A stretch of DNA of 64,000 bases from Gammaproteobacteria bacterium (lineage in GTDB: Bacteria > Pseudomonadota > Gammaproteobacteria > Steroidobacterales > Steroidobacteraceae). The stretch's first letter is position 1. Each line of letters begins with the position of its first letter. Where the stretch lies: assembly GCA_017577615.1 (NCBI GenBank), contig PKRE01000004.1, positions 254,457 through 318,456 on the forward strand, written 5' to 3'. Positions 44,204 through 52,044 of the stretch are shown here, piece by piece. A program made the translations under genes and the position numbers. The notes below the pieces were generated by a model, which was not told the DNA's origin, did not search any database, and was given only the letters and a program-made list of their open reading frames with translations.

Positions 44204-44596
44204 GTGAAGTACTCCTCGCTGGTGCAAAGCCACTTCTTCGCCCCGCGCAACGTCGGACGCTTGCAGCCGGCTCCCGATGTGCTCGAGGTGCGGCGCGGCT
44301 CGAAGGCGCAAGGCATCGAGGTCGTCCTGAGCGCCCGCATCGAGGGCGATCGGATCGCGACGCTACAGCAGCTCGTCTACGGTTGCCCTCATTCGATTGC
44401 CGCGACATCGTGGCTCACCGAAAGGTTGCTCGGCGCGAGCGCCAGCGAGCTCGCCACCTGGAGCTGGCGCGAGGCGGCCGATGTGCTCGAGGTACCAGCC
44501 GAGAAATGGGGTCGGCTGCTCGTGCTGGAGGATGCGGTGCGCGCGCTTGCGAAAGCATGGCACGATCGGTCATCGAGTCATGCACAAACGGCATGA
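44204..44596 (+). CDS. Degenerate IscU/NifU-N-like scaffold protein
   Basis: 130 residues in the iscU position between iscS and iscA. It keeps the IscU opening (YSSLVQSHFFAPRNVG for YSEKVIDHYENPRNVG) and the central YGCPHSIAATSW with Cys61. The first cluster cysteine (IscU GAPACGD) is replaced by RGSKAQGIE near 31-39, and the third (HCSILAED) by GRLLVLED near 103-110. So two of three cysteines and the LPPVK chaperone motif are gone. It could be a diverged partner that modulates IscS rather than a true scaffold. GTG start at 44204 with GAGA upstream. Confidence 0.72.
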   Translation: MKYSSLVQSHFFAPRNVGRLQPAPDVLEVRRGSKAQGIEVVLSARIEGDRIATLQQLVYGCPHSIAATSWLTERLLGASASELATWSWREAADVLEVPAEKWGRLLVLEDAVRALAKAWHDRSSSHAQTA

Positions 44597-44675
44597 TCCC
44601 GCCCTTGACTCGCGCACTTCCCGCCGCAATTCTGGTCAAAGTTTGAACAGGCTTTCAGGAGGGCCAGAGCTGTCA

Positions 44676-44999
44676 ATGTCGATCTCACTGACTCCCGCTG
44701 CTGCCGATCGCGTCCGTACGTTTCTAGGCCGTCGAGGCCACGGCCTCGGGTTGCGCGTCGGTGTGAAGAAGACCGGTTGCTCGGGCTTCGCCTACGTCGT
44801 GAATTACGCCGACGAGATTGGCTCGAATGACCTGGTGTTCGAGGATCAAGGGGTGAAGGTCGTCGTCGATCGCGACAGCTTCGAGCTGATCAAGGGCACC
44901 CAGATCGATTTCGTGAAGGAAGGCCTCAACGAGGCATTTCGCTTCCGCAACCCGAACGTGAAAGGAGAATGCGGATGCGGCGAGAGCTTCACTGTCTGA
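44676..44999 (+). CDS. iscA: A-type Fe-S carrier IscA
   Basis: Iron-sulfur carrier of 107 residues (the IscA length). The three ligand cysteines are present: Cys35 in KKTGCSGFAY, and Cys99 and Cys101 near the end in GECGCGESFTV. ATG 44676 (MSISLTPAAADRV) has AGGAGG about 12 bases upstream, a little long. The hscBA and fdx genes that normally follow in gammaproteobacteria are absent; a hairpin with T-tract comes next. Confidence 0.93.
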   Translation: MSISLTPAAADRVRTFLGRRGHGLGLRVGVKKTGCSGFAYVVNYADEIGSNDLVFEDQGVKVVVDRDSFELIKGTQIDFVKEGLNEAFRFRNPNVKGECGCGESFTV

Positions 45000-45045
45000 G
45001 CGACGGCGCCAGGCGGTAGACGAGCGAGACGTTTTTCTTTCTGAC

Positions 45046-45066
45046 GGCCGAGGCCTACGGCCTTTT
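45046..45066 (+). terminator. Predicted intrinsic terminator of the isc genes
   Basis: GGCCG-AGGCCTA-CGGCC followed by TTTT, 47 bp past the iscA stop. The stem is 5 bp and GC-rich. Confidence 0.5.
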
Positions 45067-45342
45067 GTCGGTGTCATGGCCGGCGCGCCGTTTGCCGCTG
45101 AAGGTCGCCGCGGGTAGACTGCGCGCGCGCAAGCGGTTGGCCTGGCGCACTGAAAGCCATCGAGCCGAGCGCACGCTCGAGTATACTTCTGGTTTTAGAT
45201 CCAAGTCGCTGATTGCGCAGGAATTTTTGAGTGGCTGACGGCGGAGCGGCGGTGCGGCGAAGACGCCCCCGGCCGCGGAGCGTGCGTCAGCCTGCGTCTA
45301 TTGTTTGTTTCCAGTGTTTCATTAGTCGAGGTCCGAAAGCCC
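45067..45342. other. Gene-free leader region upstream of ndk
   Basis: With the preceding bases this is a gap of over 300 bases between iscA and ndk. I see no ORF. It holds TATACT at 45182-45187, a likely -10 box, and an inverted repeat GGCTGACG (45233-45240) / CGTCAGCC (45285-45292) enclosing a very GC-rich 44-base loop. The ndk message would have a 5' leader of about 150 nt with this stem. Confidence 0.5.
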
Positions 45343-45774
45343 ATGGCGTTAGAGCGCACCCTTTCCATCATCAAGCCAGACGGCGTACAGAAGAATCTGA
45401 TCGGTGAGATCTATCGACGCTTCGAGCAGGCGGGCCTTCGGATCATCGCAGCACGCATGATGCACCTCACGCAGGCGCAAGCCGAAGGATTCTACGCGGT
45501 CCATCGCGAGCGTCCCTTCTTCAAGGATCTGGTGAAGTACATGACCTCGGGCCCGGTCATGATACAAGTCCTCGAGGGCGAGAACGCCGTGGCCAAGAAC
45601 CGCGAGCTCATGGGCGCAACCGACCCGAAGAAGGCCGAGAAGGGCACGATCCGAGCCGACTTCGCGACGAGCATCGAAGAGAACGTCGTGCATGGCTCGG
45701 ACAGCGTGGAGAATGCCAATATCGAGATCGCGTACTTTTTCGCGACTGCGGATCTGTGTCCGCGGACGCGCTAG
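45343..45774 (+). CDS. ndk: Nucleoside diphosphate kinase
   Basis: Transfers the gamma phosphate from ATP to NDPs. It has 143 residues from ATG 45343 (MALERTLSIIKPDGV). Lys11 and the phosphorylated His117 (ENVVHGSDS) are at the canonical positions. An in-frame TTG 14 codons upstream is ignored because the family begins at MALERT. GAGGT lies about 11 bases upstream. It precedes rlmN by 116 bp, the usual order in gammaproteobacteria. Confidence 0.97.
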   Translation: MALERTLSIIKPDGVQKNLIGEIYRRFEQAGLRIIAARMMHLTQAQAEGFYAVHRERPFFKDLVKYMTSGPVMIQVLEGENAVAKNRELMGATDPKKAEKGTIRADFATSIEENVVHGSDSVENANIEIAYFFATADLCPRTR

Positions 45775-45890
45775 GTTAGTTTGGCACAGGGGGAGGGGCG
45801 AGCGAGATCCGCAAGAGCGCAGCCGCTGATGCGATCGCCGACGATGCGCTTCCCCATCTCCCCGGTTCCTGCTCAGTCGCGCGTGCAACC

Positions 45891-47036
45891 ATGAGCTCAG
45901 CCCCAGCCAAGACCAACCTCCTCGGTCTCACTCAGGCCGAGCTGCAGGCGTTCGTCGAGCGCATGGGCGAGAAGCCGTTTCGTGCGCGACAGCTGATGAA
46001 ATGGCTGTACCACCGCAACGTGAGCGACTTCGACGAGATGACCGATCTTGCGAAGTCGTTTCGCGCCAAGCTGAAGGAAGTGGCGGAAGTGCGGGTGCCG
46101 CGGATCCTGCGCACCCAAGTGTCCGCCGACGGCACCCGCAAGTGGTTGCTTGCCGTCGAGTCGCCCGAACCCCAGCCCCCAGCCCCCAGCCCCCAGCCCA
46201 GCTTCCAAGCGATCGAGATGGTCTTCATCCCGGAGCCCGATCGCGGCACGTTGTGCATCTCGAGTCAGGTCGGATGCGCGATGGATTGCACCTTCTGCGC
46301 GACCGCGCAGCAGGGTTTCAACCGCAATCTCACCACCGCCGAGATCGTCGGGCAGGTGTGGCTCGCGAATCGCGAGCTCGGCTTCAAGCCCGGTGCGCGC
46401 GTGATCACGAACATCGTGTTCATGGGCATGGGCGAGCCGCTCGCCAACTATCGTAACGTCGTGCCGGCCGCCGAGATCTTCATGGACGATCTGGGGTTCG
46501 ACATCTCGCGGCGGCGGGTCACAGTGAGCACCTCGGGGCTCGTGCCGCAGATGCGCCGCCTGGCGGCAGAGACCAATTGCGCGCTCGCCGTGTCCCTGCA
46601 TGCGCCGAACGACGCGCTACGCGATGAGCTGGTGCCGATCAATCGCAAGCATCCGATTGCCGAGCTGCTCGATGCCTGCTGGCACTACGTCGAGAAGCAG
46701 AATGCACGCAGCATCACGTTCGAATATGTGATGCTGGATGGCATCAACGATCAACCCGAGCACGCCTATGAGCTAGTGCGGCTGCTCAAGGGCAAGCCGG
46801 CGAAGCTCAATCTGATCCCATTCAACCCGTTCCCGCAGACGCGCTATCGTCGCTCGACGCCGGCGGCGATCGAGCGCTTCCGCGACATCTTGAACAGCCA
46901 CGGCGTGATCGCGACCACGCGTCGCACGCGCGGGGACGACATCGATGCGGCTTGCGGACAGCTCGTCGGACGGGTCACGAATCGGACCACCGTCCGGCTC
47001 GGATCCAAACTCATCGGAGTGGCGGTGCAATCGTGA
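45891..47036 (+). CDS. rlmN: Dual-specificity 23S rRNA/tRNA m2A methyltransferase RlmN
   Basis: Radical SAM enzyme that methylates A2503 of 23S rRNA and A37 of some tRNAs. It has 381 residues. The radical SAM cysteines lie in GCAMDCTFCATAQQG (about 125-139), GMGEPLANY follows, and the late catalytic cysteine region is RRTRGDDIDAACGQL. Between KWLLAVE and AIEMVFIPE, where relatives have only a short loop, residues 91-106 (SPEPQPPAPSPQPSFQ) are encoded by CCCAGCC heptads. The insert precedes the radical SAM domain and should be tolerated. The stop overlaps the next start (GTGA). Confidence 0.95.
   Translation: MSSAPAKTNLLGLTQAELQAFVERMGEKPFRARQLMKWLYHRNVSDFDEMTDLAKSFRAKLKEVAEVRVPRILRTQVSADGTRKWLLAVESPEPQPPAPSPQPSFQAIEMVFIPEPDRGTLCISSQVGCAMDCTFCATAQQGFNRNLTTAEIVGQVWLANRELGFKPGARVITNIVFMGMGEPLANYRNVVPAAEIFMDDLGFDISRRRVTVSTSGLVPQMRRLAAETNCALAVSLHAPNDALRDELVPINRKHPIAELLDACWHYVEKQNARSITFEYVMLDGINDQPEHAYELVRLLKGKPAKLNLIPFNPFPQTRYRRSTPAAIERFRDILNSHGVIATTRRTRGDDIDAACGQLVGRVTNRTTVRLGSKLIGVAVQS
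46164..46198. repeat. Heptad array inside rlmN coding sequence
   Basis: CCCGAAC then CCCAGCC four times without mismatch, the most regular array in the window. It is in frame and gives a Pro/Gln/Ala/Ser linker (residues 92-103). It is the only array here lying well inside a gene. Confidence 0.9.
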
Positions 47037-47797
47037 AACCAACAATAATCATTTGCCTAGCGGCGCTCACGATCAGCCTGGCCGGATGCGCGAGCAGCTC
47101 GGGTCGCTCTTCCGGTGCGGACCTGGCGCGTGCCTCGGAGATCAATCTCAACCTTGCCGTCGAGCAGCTGCGCAAGGGCAACCTGGCGCTGGCGAAGGAG
47201 AAGCTCGATCGGGCGCTCGAGCAGAATCCTCGCAATGCGGCGGCTCACTCCACGGCGGGCGTGCTCTACGAGCGCCTGGGAGAAACCAACAAGGCCGACT
47301 CGCACTATCAGCGCGCGATCGCGCTGGATCCGAAGAACTCCGAGTACAAGAACAACTACGCCGCGTACCTCTGTAAGAGAGGCGCTTACGAGCGCGGCGA
47401 GAAGCTTGCGCTTCAGGCCGCCAAGGATCTGCTGTACAGGACGCGTGAAGCGGCATTTTTCAACGCGGGCACTTGTGCGCGCAGCCGCGGCGATCTCACT
47501 CGCGCTGGCGCTCACTTTCGCGCGGCGCTCGAGGTCCGTCCGCGATTCGCAGCCGCCTTGCTGGAGCTCGCCGAGATCGAATATGAGCAGCAAAACTACC
47601 TTTCGGCCCGCGGCTTTCTCGAGCGCTACATGGAAGTGGGTCGCGCGACGCCCGCGAGCTTGTGGCTGGGCGTGCAGATTGAGCGTGCGCTCGGCAACAC
47701 CGCTGTCGAGCAGCATTATGCGAATCGCTTGAAGACCGAGTATCCGTACTCGAATCAAGCGCGCCAGCTCATCGAGTCCGAGCGGAACCCGGGATGA
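47033..47797 (+). CDS. pilF: Type IV pilus biogenesis TPR lipoprotein PilF/PilW
   Basis: Outer membrane pilotin that helps secretin (PilQ) assembly. It has 254 residues from GTG 47033, which overlaps the rlmN stop. The lipobox is LAGC with Cys19 as acylation site. TPR repeats run from about residue 36, with the typical NPRNAAAHSTAGVLYERLGE and DPKNSEYKNNYAAYLCKRG. Position between rlmN and rodZ is conserved in gammaproteobacteria, though no other pilus gene is in this window. Confidence 0.93.
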   Translation: MKPTIIICLAALTISLAGCASSSGRSSGADLARASEINLNLAVEQLRKGNLALAKEKLDRALEQNPRNAAAHSTAGVLYERLGETNKADSHYQRAIALDPKNSEYKNNYAAYLCKRGAYERGEKLALQAAKDLLYRTREAAFFNAGTCARSRGDLTRAGAHFRAALEVRPRFAAALLELAEIEYEQQNYLSARGFLERYMEVGRATPASLWLGVQIERALGNTAVEQHYANRLKTEYPYSNQARQLIESERNPG

Positions 47798-48702
47798 GTG
47801 AGGCAATGACTCTGACCCCCGCATCGCACGATACGGACGTGACGCCCGGTGAGCTCCTGAAACGTGCACGGGAGGAAGCCGCGCTGACGCTGCAGGAAGT
47901 GGCAGACGAGCTGCGCCTGGATCTGTGGATGCTGGAAGCGATCGAAGCGAATCGCTTTCAAGCGCTGGGCGCGCCGGTGTACGCCCGGGGGTATTTGCGC
48001 ACATACGCGACGCACCTGGGCGTGCCGGTCGATGAGGTGCTGAGACGTTACGAGGCGCTCGAAGACCTGCCTCAAGAGCCTGAGCCGATTCCAGCGGCGA
48101 TGGCGACTACGCTGCGCGAGCGGCGCCGTTCGTTGCGGGGCCCGCTGCTCGCCATGCTCGCGCTCGTCGTCGTTGCGGGTCTCGTTTACCTAGCGCTCGA
48201 CGTGTTCCTGTTCGCGTCAAAGACCGAGGACGCGAACGCGGGCACGGCGGGCGGTGCTGTCGAGCACAACGCAAGTAACGAAACGCAGTTGCCACTCGTT
48301 CAGCCGGTCTCCGCGGTGGCGTCGGTGAACGATTCGCACGATGCGCACACGACCGAGGTCGATGCATTGCTGGCGCAGGCAACCGATGTGAACGTGCCTT
48401 CATCGGAGATGACAGGCGCATCGCCCATGACCTCTTCGGGGCCGGCCCCGGTCGAGGCTCGCCTTGAGTTCACCGGCGAGTCGTGGGTGGAGATCTACGA
48501 TGCAACCGGCGCGAGGTTGTTGTTCGGCATGGGTACGCCGGCCCGCGCACGGACTGTGAGCGGCACACCGCCGTTACAGGTGATACTGGGCGCGGCCTCG
48601 GCTGTGCGCTTGCAGGTGAACGGACAACCGGTCGTCATACCGCGTCGCGAAGGGCGCGAGGCGACTCGATTCACGATCGAGGCAGATGGCACGCTGCGAT
48701 GA
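47794..48702 (+). CDS. rodZ: Cytoskeletal protein RodZ
   Basis: Bitopic inner membrane protein linking MreB to the elongation machinery. It has 302 residues: an N-terminal HTH domain at 15-95 (GELLKRAREEAALTLQEVADELRL, GAPVYARGYLRTYATHLG), a basic stretch 108-116, a membrane helix 117-140, a Thr/Ser-rich periplasmic linker, and a C-terminal DUF4115 domain (ESWVEIYDATGARLLFG) at about 215-300. The start overlaps pilF by 4 bp. The ispG gene often found after rodZ is missing; hisS follows. Confidence 0.93.
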   Translation: MSEAMTLTPASHDTDVTPGELLKRAREEAALTLQEVADELRLDLWMLEAIEANRFQALGAPVYARGYLRTYATHLGVPVDEVLRRYEALEDLPQEPEPIPAAMATTLRERRRSLRGPLLAMLALVVVAGLVYLALDVFLFASKTEDANAGTAGGAVEHNASNETQLPLVQPVSAVASVNDSHDAHTTEVDALLAQATDVNVPSSEMTGASPMTSSGPAPVEARLEFTGESWVEIYDATGARLLFGMGTPARARTVSGTPPLQVILGAASAVRLQVNGQPVVIPRREGREATRFTIEADGTLR

Positions 48703-48800
48703 CGATGTGTGTCCGAGCCGGCGCTCTGTTCGTCCAACCGCGATCGTCCCGCGTCCGTTGAGGACACGTCGGTCGCCCTTGAGCTAGATGGGATTCGTCC

Positions 48801-50093
48801 TTGGATAAGCCTTCGACGCAACGGATTCAGCCTCCCCGTGGGATGAGCGACGTGCTGCCGAGCGAGATCGCGGCTTGGCAGCGGTTGGAGAGCACTGCCC
48901 GCGAGCTCTTCGCGGCGTACGGGTACCGTGAGATTCGTGTGCCGATCGTCGAGCAAACCGCGTTGTTCAAGCGCTCGATCGGCGAGTTCACGGACATCGT
49001 GCAGAAGGAGATGTTCACGTTCGTGGATCCGGGCGGGGAGTCGTTGACGCTGCGCCCGGAAGCGACGGCCGGCATCGTCAGAGCGATGATCACGAACGGG
49101 CTTCTGCACAACCAGAAGCAACGCGTCTGGTGCGGCGGACCGATGTTTCGCCACGAGAAGCCGCAGCGCGGGCGCTTCCGTCAGTTTCATCAGCTCGATG
49201 TCGAAGCATTCGGCTATGCCGGACCGGACATCGACGCAGAGCTGATCATGATGAGCGCGCGGCTGTTCGCGAAGCTCGGCATCGAGCGGCTCGTGCTCAA
49301 CTTGAACTCGCTCGGCACGCCCGAGTCGCGCCGCGTCTACCGCGAGCAGCTCGTCGCCTACTTCAGCGCTCACAAGGCGCAGCTCGATGCCGACAGCTTG
49401 CGGCGTCTCGAGACGAACCCGTTGCGGATTCTCGATAGCAAGAATCCCGAGATGCAGGAGCTCATTGCGGCCGCGCCGGCGATCACCGAGTATCTCGATG
49501 CGCAATCGCGCGCACATTTCGAAGGTCTGTGCCGTCACCTGGATGCGGTCGGTATCAAGTACGTCGTCAACCCGAGGTTGGTGCGTGGGCTCGACTACTA
49601 CACGCACACCGTATTCGAGTGGGTGACCAACGAGCTCGGTGCACAAGGTGCCGTCTGCTCGGGTGGACGCTACGATGGCCTGGTGGAGCAGCTCGGCGGC
49701 AAGAGCACGCCAGCTGTCGGCTGGGCGCTCGGCGAGGAGCGCATCATCGAGCTGCTCAAGGTCCAGCAGGGCCCGACACCGCCAGAGAGCCCGGACGTGT
49801 ACTTCGTCATCTCCGGCGCGCAGGCGGAAGCTGTGGGTCTCACGCTGGCGGAGAAGCTGCGCGACGAGCTGCCGCAGCTGCGTATGGAGACAAACTGCGG
49901 CGGCGGCAGCTTCAAGTCGCAGCTCAAACGCGCCGATCATAGCGGCGCCCGCTTTGCACTGGTGCTCGGCGACTCGGAGGCCGAACGACAGGTTGTCGGC
50001 TTGAAGTCGCTGCGCGTCGAGGCGCCTCAGATCGAGCTGCCCTGGAGCGAGGTGGCGGCCGAGCTGCGCTCGCGACTCGAGAGCACGGGCTGA
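48801..50093 (+). CDS. hisS: Histidyl-tRNA synthetase
   Basis: Class II synthetase of 430 residues. Motif 1 region RIQPPRGMSDVLP opens the protein, motif 2 is MFRHEKPQRGRFRQFHQLDVE near 115-135, the histidine loops are LVRGLDYYTHTVFEW and SGGRYDGL, and motif 3 is GWALGEERI. A TTG at 48801 is taken as start because the next ATG lies inside the conserved RGMSDVLP motif; GGGA is about 8 bases upstream. Part of the hisS-yfgM-bamB-der block. Confidence 0.96.
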   Translation: MDKPSTQRIQPPRGMSDVLPSEIAAWQRLESTARELFAAYGYREIRVPIVEQTALFKRSIGEFTDIVQKEMFTFVDPGGESLTLRPEATAGIVRAMITNGLLHNQKQRVWCGGPMFRHEKPQRGRFRQFHQLDVEAFGYAGPDIDAELIMMSARLFAKLGIERLVLNLNSLGTPESRRVYREQLVAYFSAHKAQLDADSLRRLETNPLRILDSKNPEMQELIAAAPAITEYLDAQSRAHFEGLCRHLDAVGIKYVVNPRLVRGLDYYTHTVFEWVTNELGAQGAVCSGGRYDGLVEQLGGKSTPAVGWALGEERIIELLKVQQGPTPPESPDVYFVISGAQAEAVGLTLAEKLRDELPQLRMETNCGGGSFKSQLKRADHSGARFALVLGDSEAERQVVGLKSLRVEAPQIELPWSEVAAELRSRLESTG

Positions 50094-50138
50094 CGGGTCG
50101 AGGACTTCATCGCATTACTTCGTAGCTACGAGAGTCCC

Positions 50139-50804
50139 ATGGTCGACGATTATCTTTCCGATCGCGAACTGGAAGAATCGCTGCGCAACTGGTGGCGCGA
50201 CAACTGGCGCTGGTTGCTGGGCGGCATCGTGCTCGGTCTCGCGATCATCGCCGGGTGGCGTTATTGGCAGGTGTACACGACGAAACGCGCAGAGGAGGCC
50301 GCCGATCTGTTCGCTGAATACCGTGCTGCCGGCGACGATGCGACCAAGACGCAAGCGGCGCTCGAGCGGCTCGCGCGCGAGTTCAAACGCTCTCCTTACA
50401 CGATGCAGGCTCGTTTGCTGCAAGCCAAGCAGCATGTCGAGGCGGGACGCTTCGACGAGGCGGCGAGCGAGCTGCGCGCAGTCATCGAGGCCTCGAAGGA
50501 CAAGGAGCTCGCGCAGATCGCGCGCATGCGGCTGGCGCGCGTGCTGATTCAGCAAGGCAAGCACGACGAAGCCTTGAGCCTGCTCGATCCCGGTAAGGCG
50601 GGCGCGTTCGCGGCGCAGGTACGCGAGGTTCGCGGCGATGCGCTGTTTGCCAAAGGGGACATGAGCGGCGCGCGGGCCGAGTACGCTGCGGCGCTGGCCG
50701 CGAATGCCGATGCCGTCACCGATCGGACGTTGCTCGAGATGAAGCTCCAGGACACGGGTGCGTCCTCCAGCGAGGCCACACCTGCGACGGAAGGTCAACC
50801 ATGA
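50139..50804 (+). CDS. yfgM: YfgM-type ancillary SecYEG translocon subunit
   Basis: Inner membrane protein of 221 residues with one N-terminal helix (about 24-44, WLLGGIVLGLAIIAGWRYWQ) preceded by ELEESLRNWWRDN, and a periplasmic TPR domain. In E. coli YfgM works with PpiD at the translocon. It ends inside the bamB start (ATGA). An Ala/Thr/Ser/Glu-rich tail closes the protein. Confidence 0.92.
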   Translation: MVDDYLSDRELEESLRNWWRDNWRWLLGGIVLGLAIIAGWRYWQVYTTKRAEEAADLFAEYRAAGDDATKTQAALERLAREFKRSPYTMQARLLQAKQHVEAGRFDEAASELRAVIEASKDKELAQIARMRLARVLIQQGKHDEALSLLDPGKAGAFAAQVREVRGDALFAKGDMSGARAEYAAALAANADAVTDRTLLEMKLQDTGASSSEATPATEGQP

Positions 50805-52006
50805 TGCATGCTGGCCTCACGATGCTCACACGCCGCGCGCTCGTAGGCGCGTCGATCGCCGCGCTCGCGTTGCTGAGCGGCTGCGGCGAGACCGAGATCG
50901 AAAAGCCGGCCGAGCTCGTCGATATACAAGCGACGCTGAAAGTGGATCGGCTGTGGAGCGTGTCATTGGGCGGTGGCGCCGAGCATCTGCGTCTGGCATT
51001 GCGCCCGATCGTCGTCGACGACGTGCTGTACACGGCGTCACACAAAGGTGACGTCGTGGCACTGTCTGCGACGAACGGGCGCCGGCTCTGGTCGACGCGC
51101 ACCAAGCTGCCGCTTTCTGCAGGACCGGAGGTGGGTGAAGGCGTCGTCGTGCTGGGATCGAGCGACGGCGACGTCATCGCGCTGTCGGCCGAGGATGGCA
51201 AAGAGCTGTGGCGGCAATCCATCGCCGCCGAGATTCTGGCGCAACCCTTGATCGTTCGCGACCTCGTCGTGGTACGGACGGTGAACGGCCGCCTCGAAGC
51301 GTTGTCGCTCACCGACGGCACGTCACGCTGGTCGATCGAGGAGTCGGTGCCGCGTCTCACGTTGCGCGGCACGGCGCCGCCGGTGCTGGCGGGCGATCGC
51401 ATCATTGCAGGCTTCGACAATGGCCGCGTGCTGGCCGTCGACGCGCGTTCCGGCGAGGTGCTGTGGGAGACCATCGTGAATGCGCCGAGCGGCAGAACGG
51501 AGCTGGAGCGGCTCGCCGACATCGATGCCCCGGCACGCGTATCTGGCAACGACGTCTTCGTCGTCGGCTTCCAGGGGCGCATGGCGATGCTGGCGCTTGA
51601 GTCCGGACAGATCTGGTGGGCGCGCGATGCTTCGAGCTATCGCGGCTTCGCGATGGATGAGCGCACTCTCTATCTCACCGGCGCCGATGGCGTGATCATG
51701 GCACTGCGTCGCACGGATGGCGCCGTGCTGTGGGAGCAGGACGCGCTGCTGCGTCGCAGTCTGACGGCCCCTGCCATTGACGGTGATGCGATTGTGGTCG
51801 GTGACTTGGAAGGCTACGTGCACTGGCTCGACAAAGCGACGGGCGAGTTCGTCGCCCGTCACAAGGCCGGTGGCGAGCGCATCACGAACGCACCGGTGAG
51901 CACGGAGGCAGGCGTGTTCGTGCAGACCGACGGCGGCAAGCTCGTCGCATTCAAGAGTCGTCCGCCGTCACCCGATCTCGCGCAGTCGAGCGGAGCGGAG
52001 AGGTAG
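50801..52006 (+). CDS. bamB: Outer membrane assembly lipoprotein BamB
   Basis: Beta-propeller lipoprotein of the BAM complex. It has 401 residues; the signal peptide ends in lipobox LLSGC with Cys28. Repeating PQQ-like blades are visible, e.g. VVALSATNGRRLWSTRT, DVIALSAEDGKELWRQS and VLAVDARSGEVLWET. ATG 50801 overlaps the yfgM stop; in-frame ATGs at codons 2 and 8 are alternatives. Downstream is der, completing the conserved block. Confidence 0.95.
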   Translation: MMHAGLTMLTRRALVGASIAALALLSGCGETEIEKPAELVDIQATLKVDRLWSVSLGGGAEHLRLALRPIVVDDVLYTASHKGDVVALSATNGRRLWSTRTKLPLSAGPEVGEGVVVLGSSDGDVIALSAEDGKELWRQSIAAEILAQPLIVRDLVVVRTVNGRLEALSLTDGTSRWSIEESVPRLTLRGTAPPVLAGDRIIAGFDNGRVLAVDARSGEVLWETIVNAPSGRTELERLADIDAPARVSGNDVFVVGFQGRMAMLALESGQIWWARDASSYRGFAMDERTLYLTGADGVIMALRRTDGAVLWEQDALLRRSLTAPAIDGDAIVVGDLEGYVHWLDKATGEFVARHKAGGERITNAPVSTEAGVFVQTDGGKLVAFKSRPPSPDLAQSSGAER

Positions 52007-52044
52007 GCCTCGCCTACCTTGTACTTGCGCGTCGAGTGCCAGCC

